10,543 nt of DNA from Candidatus Brocadia sp. (GTDB taxonomy: Bacteria; Planctomycetota; Brocadiia; Brocadiales; Brocadiaceae), in the NCBI GenBank assembly GCA_030837935.1, contig JAUQXU010000384.1, positions 1-10,543 on the forward strand, written 5' to 3'. The notes beneath the pieces were generated by a model. The model was not told where the DNA came from. It did not search any database and saw only the letters and a program-made list of their open reading frames with translations. This document shows, one piece after another, positions 5,453 through 10,543 of the stretch (position 1 is the stretch's first letter; each line of letters starts with the position of its first letter). The position numbers were made by a program, and so were the translations under genes.

Positions 5453-7363
5453 CTAAATGATAATCCTCTTCCCTTCCCCAAGCGTTGCTTTTGTTAATTC
5501 TTCCAGAAGCTCATTCAGCCGGGGCACCATAGAGGTGGGGTCGTAGACGACACCGTCCTGCATTAATGCATTTTCGAAGAGCTGGGTTACGATCTTTTCA
5601 ATTAAGGGCTGATAGTTGGGGGTCTCGTTCATCCTTGCCAGATTCTGGATCATCCGGTGTTTTCTGTTAATCTCCATGATCTTTTTGGATATCTTGTAAT
5701 TCGTATCTACCATCTGTATCAGTTTCTGGACGTGCACACTGGGCACTCCGTCCGGATTTACCAGACAACACGGGCTGTCAACCAACCGGTTCGATTCTTT
5801 CACGTCAATGATCCTGTCCGCCAGAGTAACCTTAATCGTCTTCAGGAGATGCTTAAATGTCTCCTCATAATTCTGAGGCTCTTCCGTGGTGTCTACAATC
5901 TTCTTGTCAGCATCCTTCAACAGGTCAAGATTTGCCTGGTCAGCAGAACGGATGGGTTTCTTTTCAAATTCATGAAGTCCGGAAAGGAGAAATTCGTCAT
6001 TCGGGTCTGTTAAATACAGCACCTCTATGTCTTTTTTTCTGAATATTTCCAGATAAGGGCTTTTTTCCATCGTTTCGCGGTTTACCGCCGTTATGTAATA
6101 AATCTCTTTCTGGTCTGGTTTCATCCTGTCTATGTACTCTTTGAGAGAAAGAAGCTCGTCGGGACTCTTGCACGTGGAGGAATTGAACCTCATCAACTGC
6201 GCTAAGGTATCCTTATTTTCAAAATCAAAGTGTACTCCTTCTTTCAGAATCCTTCCAAATTGTCTCCAGAAAGTTTCATATTTTTCCTTTTCATTCTTGG
6301 CCATGTCCTGTAAGAGCGTTAATACCTGCTTAACAAGGACGCTCTTCATCTTGTGGATTATCCTGTTGTCCTGAAATGTCTCCCTTGAAATATTTAAAGG
6401 AATGTCTGATGAATCTACCACCCCATGGATAAACCGCAAATATTCAGGCAAAAGCAGCTTGCAGTCAGATTGAATCAGGATTTTGTTGGAGTACAGATGA
6501 ACCCCGTGTTCCAATTTTTTGAAGCCATAGGTTTCGTAATTTGTGGAGGGGCAATACAAGATACTGGAAAACTGGATTGGGGCCTCAGCAGAGGTGTGCA
6601 GGTGGAAAAGAGGGGTATCTTCTGTGTTTGAAATAAATTTATAAAACTCATTGTATTGCTCCTCTTTTATTTCCTTTTTGGGTTCTTTCCAGATAGCGGT
6701 AATCTGGTTTGCCCGTTCGCCGCAAACCATAATGGGAAAGCTTACAAAATTCGAATATTTCTTGATGATGGATTCGATCCGTGTCTTTTCAGTATATTCC
6801 TTTTCCTCTTCTTTCAGGTGGACGATGATTTCCGTTCCCCGATTTTCTTTTTCAATCGGATTTAAAAAATATTTCCCCGTCCCATCCGAATGCCATTCAT
6901 AAGCAGGTTCACCCTTTTTGTGGGACTTCGTCCTGATCCTGACTTCATCAGCCACCATAAATACAGAATAGAAACCTACGCCGAACTGGCCTATAATATT
7001 TGAGTCCTTCTTCGCCTGCTCCGATAAATTCGTAATAAATTCGAGCGATCCCGATTTTGCAATCGTTCCAACATTTTGGATGATTTCATCCTTCGTCATA
7101 CCAATGCCCGTGTCACTAATCGTCAGGGTTTTCTTCTCCTTGTCACCATCTATGTTAATTTCAAAGGGGATGTCTTTCCCTTCATAATCCGTATTGGTAA
7201 GGGAGTGAAATTTCATCTTGGTCAAGGCGTCGGATGCGTTTGAAATAAGCTCCCGTAAGAAGACCTCCTTGTGTGTGTAAAGGGAATGGGAAAGGATGTT
7301 CAGTAACTTCTTTATCTCCGCTTGAAACTCAAAACTCTCTTCGTGTTTAATTTGTTCGGTCAT
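5453..7363 (-). CDS. htpG: Chaperone protein HtpG (bacterial Hsp90)
   Basis: HtpG is the cytosolic ATP-dependent Hsp90 chaperone, a homodimer that remodels client proteins with DnaK. The 636-residue product is of normal family length. The N-terminal GHKL ATPase shows E38 and N42 in RELISNASDA, DTGIGM (84-89), a lid region with GTIAKSGS (99-106) and GQFGVGFYSV (125-134). The middle domain has the NISRETFQ loop with the phosphate-sensing arginine, and the C-terminal third should be the dimerisation domain. A longer frame to 7462 exists, but its extra 33 residues lack homology-like character and overlap the promoter. The chosen ATG at 7361-7363 has AGGAG six bases upstream and starts the typical MTEQIKHEESFEFQAEIKKL. 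It stands alone, divergent from glyQ. No CIRCE-type heat-shock operator is visible. Confidence 0.97.
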   Translation of the reverse strand: MTEQIKHEESFEFQAEIKKLLNILSHSLYTHKEVFLRELISNASDALTKMKFHSLTNTDYEGKDIPFEINIDGDKEKKTLTISDTGIGMTKDEIIQNVGTIAKSGSLEFITNLSEQAKKDSNIIGQFGVGFYSVFMVADEVRIRTKSHKKGEPAYEWHSDGTGKYFLNPIEKENRGTEIIVHLKEEEKEYTEKTRIESIIKKYSNFVSFPIMVCGERANQITAIWKEPKKEIKEEQYNEFYKFISNTEDTPLFHLHTSAEAPIQFSSILYCPSTNYETYGFKKLEHGVHLYSNKILIQSDCKLLLPEYLRFIHGVVDSSDIPLNISRETFQDNRIIHKMKSVLVKQVLTLLQDMAKNEKEKYETFWRQFGRILKEGVHFDFENKDTLAQLMRFNSSTCKSPDELLSLKEYIDRMKPDQKEIYYITAVNRETMEKSPYLEIFRKKDIEVLYLTDPNDEFLLSGLHEFEKKPIRSADQANLDLLKDADKKIVDTTEEPQNYEETFKHLLKTIKVTLADRIIDVKESNRLVDSPCCLVNPDGVPSVHVQKLIQMVDTNYKISKKIMEINRKHRMIQNLARMNETPNYQPLIEKIVTQLFENALMQDGVVYDPTSMVPRLNELLEELTKATLGEGKRIII

Positions 7364-7433
7364 ACCTTTCTCCTGAATTAAATGAACCCGTATTCTGTTT
7401 ATTTTCTTATCTTCGCAGGTAAAGCAAAACTTA

Positions 7434-7462
7434 AAAATAACAAATCTGTAATATATTGTCAA
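7434..7462 (-). promoter_or_regulatory. Predicted sigma70-type promoter of htpG
   Basis: On the minus strand TTGACA (7457-7462) is followed after exactly 17 bases by TATTTT (7434-7439), four of six matches to the -10 consensus. It would start transcription near 7427, giving a leader of about 60 bases before the htpG ATG. A perfect -35 and ideal spacing make it credible. Confidence 0.55.
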
Positions 7463-7475
7463 TATAAGTTCATGG

Positions 7476-7548
7476 TAAGGAATTTCAAAGATGTAGTTGT
7501 AGAGCGAAGAGTCTCTTCGCTCTACAGTAAAAATGTTAAGGAATTTCA
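7476..7548. repeat. Perfect 14-bp-stem palindrome flanked by 12-bp direct repeats
   Basis: Bases 7498-7526 form a perfect palindrome of 14 pairs around a single T (left arm TGTAGAGCGAAGAG). On either side stands TAAGGAATTTCA, at 7476-7487 and 7537-7548. The layout looks like a 49-base palindromic element inserted with a duplicated target. It lies upstream of both divergent promoters, between htpG and glyQ. Confidence 0.7.
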
Positions 7549-7573
7549 GCTCAAAATGATGTGTGATTCATGC

Positions 7574-7602
7574 TTGACACGGTAGTTACATCATGATAGA
7601 CT
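7574..7602 (+). promoter_or_regulatory. Predicted sigma70-type promoter of glyQ
   Basis: TTGACA (7574-7579), a 17-base spacer and TAGACT (7597-7602, four of six matches) form a plausible promoter. It predicts a leader of about 100 bases before the glyQ start, containing the hairpin at 7638-7663. A TATAAT at 7663-7668 has no matching -35 and is less likely to be the main start. Confidence 0.55.
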
Positions 7603-7637
7603 CCAGTCGCAATTTTAGCATACAATACTCAGCCAAA

Positions 7638-7672
7638 AATGCCGGCCATAAGAGGTCGGCGTTATAATTTTT
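7638..7672 (+). promoter_or_regulatory. Leader hairpin with interrupted T-run ahead of glyQ
   Basis: AATGCCGGCC pairs with GGTCGGCGTT (ten pairs, two of them G-T) around a six-base ATAAGA loop, followed by ATAATTTTT. It resembles an attenuator or weak terminator in the glyQ leader. There is no T-box sequence visible, so a tRNA-sensing role is not supported. Confidence 0.4.
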
Positions 7673-7711
7673 GCTAAGCGCCTATTATAAGATTTTTTTG
7701 CCGGGATTATC

Positions 7712-8608
7712 ATGACTTTTCAGGAAATTATCCTAAAACTACAAAATTATTGGGCCAATTATGGTTGTGTGATATGGCAGCCCTACGATATTGAAAAAGG
7801 GGCAGGAACCTTTAACCCTGCAACATTTCTCAGGGCCTTAGGTCCTGAACCATGGAGGTGTGCCTATGTGGAACCTTCCCGAAGGCCAACCGATGGCAGA
7901 TACGGTGAAAATCCCAATAGATTGCAACATTACTACCAATTCCAGGTAATTATAAAACCTGCACCTGATGATGCACAGGATATTTATTTGAATAGTTTAA
8001 GATTTTTGGGTATCGACCTCGTGAAGCACGATGTACGGTTTGTCGAAGACGACTGGGAATCGCCTACCCTTGGCGCTACTGGTCTTGGGTGGGAGGTGTG
8101 GCTGGATGGAATGGAGGTTACTCAGTTTACTTATTTCCAGCAAGTAGGCGGGTTTGAACTCGAACCCATTACCCTGGAACTTACCTATGGACTTGAACGC
8201 ATCGCTATGTTCATCCAGGAAAAAGAATCCGTTTTCGACCTTGAATGGGTAAAAGGCTATACATACGGAGACATTCATAAACAGGACGAAGTTCAATTCT
8301 CCACATATAATTTTAAAGTAGCAGACACTACCATGCTTTTCCAATTTTTTGATGCATATGAAAAGGAATGCCAGCGACTCTTAAAAGAAGACCTGGTACT
8401 GCCTGCCTATGATTATGTCTTAAAGTGTTCACATGCCTTTAATATGCTGGATGCCCGTGGCGTTATCGGTGTCACGCAACGTACTGGTTATATTGGAAGA
8501 GTAAGGAATCTGGCCCGACGGTGTGCGGAAAGCTATGTCCAATTACGAGAGGCGTTGCATTGGCCGCTTCTAAAAGAAAAACCCGCCATAGCAATTCACC
8601 ACCGATAG
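7712..8608 (+). CDS. glyQ: Glycine--tRNA ligase alpha subunit
   Basis: GlyQ is the catalytic alpha subunit of the bacterial alpha2-beta2 glycyl-tRNA synthetase, which charges tRNA-Gly with glycine. The 298-residue protein is of full family length. Strong family blocks are visible: FQEIILKLQNYWANYGCVIW at the N-terminus, EPSRRPTDGRYGENPNR (54-70), VEDDWESPTLGATGLGWEVW (111-130), TQFTYFQQVGG (137-147) and the class II motif 3 LTYGLERIAMF (157-167). The start follows a weak GGGA, six bases ahead. The beta subunit gene glyS, needed for tRNA recognition and usually adjacent, is not downstream: after about 100 bases a convergent mnmE-like gene begins. The enzyme therefore presumably depends on a glyS located elsewhere. 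The leader has a predicted promoter and hairpin. Confidence 0.97.
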   Translation: MTFQEIILKLQNYWANYGCVIWQPYDIEKGAGTFNPATFLRALGPEPWRCAYVEPSRRPTDGRYGENPNRLQHYYQFQVIIKPAPDDAQDIYLNSLRFLGIDLVKHDVRFVEDDWESPTLGATGLGWEVWLDGMEVTQFTYFQQVGGFELEPITLELTYGLERIAMFIQEKESVFDLEWVKGYTYGDIHKQDEVQFSTYNFKVADTTMLFQFFDAYEKECQRLLKEDLVLPAYDYVLKCSHAFNMLDARGVIGVTQRTGYIGRVRNLARRCAESYVQLREALHWPLLKEKPAIAIHHR

Positions 8609-8710
8609 CCACGAAATATAACAGAAATGGATCTGTGTGGGTATAGTGTCTCGTGCTCTTTCTGGAAATCCAAATATAATGCTGGAGAAATTTGTAATAA
8701 ATATTTTGAT

Positions 8711-10237
8711 CTATTGAGACCCTTTTAAGCATGCAGTAAAAATACCCTGCAATTTATCAATCACGGGAAGTATCTTGCTCGTCTTGTTTTTTGTGATCAA
8801 GCACTCTTTTGCTTGCTTCAACAAAACATCAGCTTCTGCCAATAAAAGATACTGCCTTTCATTAAAAACCACGGGTCTCATGGGTTTGTATGCTGTATCA
8901 AATTCCTGTACAAGCCTCTTGTTTAAATCATCAAACCCTTCCTTATTCAAGGCTGATAAACTGCATATAGGCTGCTGAAAGGCGGTTTCAATTCTTAATC
9001 TGTCCAATTTTACAGGCAGGTCGCATTTATTAATGACAGGTATTACCGAAGATGTGCTTGCTTTTTGTGGTAAATCTCCAGAGATTTTCGAAGTCAACCA
9101 TGAATTTAAGGCATCCAAAATCACTTCGTCTTCACGATCAAAAGGCCTGGAGTTATCGAACACTGCAAAAACCTTATCAGCGCGGTGAAGTTGTTCCTGT
9201 GTCATCTCAATACTCATAGCCTCTAGCATATCGTTCGTATTCCGCATGCCTGCCGTATCAACGAGTTCAAAGGGAATGCCCTCAACGGCAATAAACTCAC
9301 TCACATAATCCCGTGTCGTTCCAGGTTCGTGATGCACAAGCATGCGCTCTTCCCCAAGGATAGCATTAATGATGGTCGATTTGCCCACATTCGGTTTACC
9401 CAAAATCACCAACACCTGTGGTGTGGTCAATGCCATGCCAAAAGAAGCCGTTTTTAATAAGTTATTGATATGATCTGCAAGGGCAGAAACTGATGCATCG
9501 TTTTCATCTAATCGGTTACCTCCGCCCGGCCTCCTCTCATGAGGTGAGGGGATTGTGTTTGGCGATTGATTGTCCAATTCCCTTTCCCTTGATAGGGATG
9601 GGTGCGATAAATTATTGGATGATCCTCCCCTTGATGGGAGAGGGTCAGGATTAACTATGGCATTATGATAAGATTCATTATGATTTAAAGACTGCCTGAT
9701 CCCTTCGGTGATTTCCAGTCCTTTTCTTAACGCTGCTGATAATGCCCCTGCATATTGATCCAACAAGACCTTTACGCCTAATTTTGTCCGTGCCTGGACA
9801 ATCTCCTGAAGCGCTTCTTTTTGGATAATATCTATTTTGTTGTTTTCAAGGGACTGTGATAGCAATGAATTCCACGGAGCGCCCTCTGCACCCGTGGATT
9901 CTAAGCATTCGTAAATAGACATCAGAACACGAATGCCGCCGTGGCAATTTACCTCTACCCCGTCGTTTCCGGTAAAACTGTCTCTTTGTTTCATGATATG
10001 TAAAATAACTTCATCTATCCGCTGCCCTCTGTGGTGGATATGTCCATAATAGAGCTTATGGCTTGCCACTTCGCGAAGGTCGGCAATTCCTTTCCCTTGA
10101 AATACCGTGTTAACGATACTCAACGCGTCCGGGCCAGACACAATAATCTTGCCAATACCGCCTTCACCAAAAGGAGTTACGATTGAAACTATCGTTTTCT
10201 GTTTTTTAAATTTATCCGGCTTTTGTTCCTTTTTCAT
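8711..10237 (-). CDS. mnmE: Divergent MnmE/TrmE-like tRNA modification GTPase
   Basis: MnmE with MnmG modifies the wobble uridine (cmnm5U) of certain tRNAs. Residues 15-117 match the N-terminal TrmE domain (IVTPFGEGGIGK, SFTGNDGVEVNCHGG). The G domain has GKPNVGKS (280-287), GTTRD (306-310), DTAG (327-330), NKCD (403-406) and SAL (428-430). Departures from the family are clear: the usual GEFT-x-RAFLNGKLDL block after the N-terminal domain is missing. The C-terminal FCIGK with its catalytic cysteine is replaced by FTACLKGSQ. An insertion of about 45 residues (196-240) made of palindromic repeat DNA precedes the G domain. Length is 508 against about 450-460 usually. No good ribosome site precedes the ATG; a 14-residue basic N-terminal extension may mean another start. 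It may be a paralogue with altered function. A DUF456-type gene lies 44 bases upstream on the same strand. Confidence 0.85.
   Translation of the reverse strand: MKKEQKPDKFKKQKTIVSIVTPFGEGGIGKIIVSGPDALSIVNTVFQGKGIADLREVASHKLYYGHIHHRGQRIDEVILHIMKQRDSFTGNDGVEVNCHGGIRVLMSIYECLESTGAEGAPWNSLLSQSLENNKIDIIQKEALQEIVQARTKLGVKVLLDQYAGALSAALRKGLEITEGIRQSLNHNESYHNAIVNPDPLPSRGGSSNNLSHPSLSRERELDNQSPNTIPSPHERRPGGGNRLDENDASVSALADHINNLLKTASFGMALTTPQVLVILGKPNVGKSTIINAILGEERMLVHHEPGTTRDYVSEFIAVEGIPFELVDTAGMRNTNDMLEAMSIEMTQEQLHRADKVFAVFDNSRPFDREDEVILDALNSWLTSKISGDLPQKASTSSVIPVINKCDLPVKLDRLRIETAFQQPICSLSALNKEGFDDLNKRLVQEFDTAYKPMRPVVFNERQYLLLAEADVLLKQAKECLITKNKTSKILPVIDKLQGIFTACLKGSQ
9518..9652. repeat. In-frame palindromic repeat insertion inside mnmE
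   Basis: The segment encodes a low-complexity, Pro/Ser/Arg/Asn-rich linker. At DNA level it contains CCTCCTCTCATGAGGTGAGG (9530-9549) and CCTCCCCTTGATGGGAGAGG (9624-9643), both imperfect palindromes, plus CCC-TTGATA-GGG between them. This is the style of dispersed palindromic repeats usually found between genes. Its length keeps the frame open, so the GTPase is still translated through it. Confidence 0.65.
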
Positions 10238-10281
10238 TTCTATACGATACTATTCGTTTAATATATCCTGCTTCCGAACTT

Positions 10282-10543
10282 TTAACCGACAAATATCTTC
10301 CAGATAAATGTAGAAATCATAGCGAGACCGATGATTATTTTTATTACTGACCCGCCCATGAAACCAACAAAATTACCCAAGCCTGACTTTAAAGCCCCCG
10401 CGTAATCTTTCCCACCAATAATTTCAAAAATAATCGTACCAACAATCGGTCCTAATATTAACCCGATAGGACCGCCCATGTAAAATCCAACGCCTGTGCC
10501 AGCTATTGATCCAATAATTCCCCACCGTGTAGCGCCAAATCTT
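10282..10543 (-). CDS. DUF456-type membrane protein (5'-partial)
   Basis: The frame is open to the right edge of the window, so only the C-terminal 86 or so residues are seen; the ATG at 10477-10479 is probably internal because coding continues before it (RFGATRWGIIGSIAGTGVGF). The sequence alternates glycine-rich hydrophobic membrane segments: GSIAGTGVGFYMGGPIGLIL, then GPIVGTIIFEIIGG, a cytosolic KDYAGALKSGLG loop, and a last helix IKIIIGLAMISTFIWKIF. The G-x-x-x-G pattern and the GKD-(x)-ALK-x-G loop are typical of DUF456 small integral membrane proteins, whose function is unknown. It ends 44 bases before the mnmE start on the same strand, so co-transcription is possible. Confidence 0.75.
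   Translation of the reverse strand, partial: RFGATRWGIIGSIAGTGVGFYMGGPIGLILGPIVGTIIFEIIGGKDYAGALKSGLGNFVGFMGGSVIKIIIGLAMISTFIWKIFVG

Noticed and set aside
7364..7462. Longer 669-residue htpG start at 7462
   Set aside because: The additional 33 residues look unlike protein, overlap the predicted promoter, and the internal ATG has a good Shine-Dalgarno and the typical HtpG N-terminus.
7603..7711. T-box riboswitch for glyQ
   Set aside because: No T-box consensus or specifier stem can be recognised and the leader is too short for a full T-box; only one simple hairpin is visible.
8609..8710. Bidirectional terminator between convergent glyQ and mnmE
   Set aside because: The only hairpin, ACAGA/TCTGT at 8621-8636, has five pairs and no T-run on either strand.
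8775..8978. Plus-strand ORF opposite mnmE
   Set aside because: It is the antisense shadow of the C-terminal part of the GTPase, without recognisable features.

Overview
This window looks like a chromosomal stretch from a moderately AT-rich, environmental Gram-negative-type bacterium. The divergent MnmE-like GTPase, the many short palindromic repeats and the unlinked glyQ would suit a planctomycete, possibly an anammox (Brocadiales) lineage. That assignment is inference from gene content and style; no marker gene here proves it.

The left part (1-4233) is accessory DNA on the + strand. It opens with the 3' part of a gene that runs off the window edge, is broken by a one-base frameshift near 936, and contains an R-x5-H motif reminiscent of HEPN RNases. 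A 300-base spacer follows, holding a half-site that resembles an integron attC, a 19-nt palindrome and a short ORF that may be repeat-derived. Next is a tight three-gene operon: an sce7726-family protein with a PD-(D/E)XK-like core (1382-2269), an sce7725-family protein (2283-3218) and a RES-domain protein with an N-terminal zinc ribbon (3220-4233). A nuclease-like protein coupled to a putative NAD+-consuming RES enzyme makes this operon the best candidate here for an under-described defence or toxin-type system.

The middle part (4234-5452) is gene-poor. It holds a palindrome after the RES gene, the 3' remnant of a minus-strand gene, a roughly 96-bp imperfect inverted-repeat element, an orphan HicB-like antitoxin gene, and a series of short palindromes about 50 nt apart, the last of which looks like a terminator.

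The right part (5453-10543) is housekeeping: htpG (minus) and glyQ (plus) are divergent, each with a recognisable sigma70-type promoter. Between them sits a perfect 14-bp-stem palindrome flanked by 12-bp direct repeats. glyQ has no glyS downstream; instead it converges on an mnmE-like gene (minus) whose product lacks several MnmE hallmarks and carries an in-frame palindromic-repeat insertion just before its G domain. The 3' end of a DUF456-type membrane protein gene lies upstream of mnmE on the same strand and runs off the right edge.
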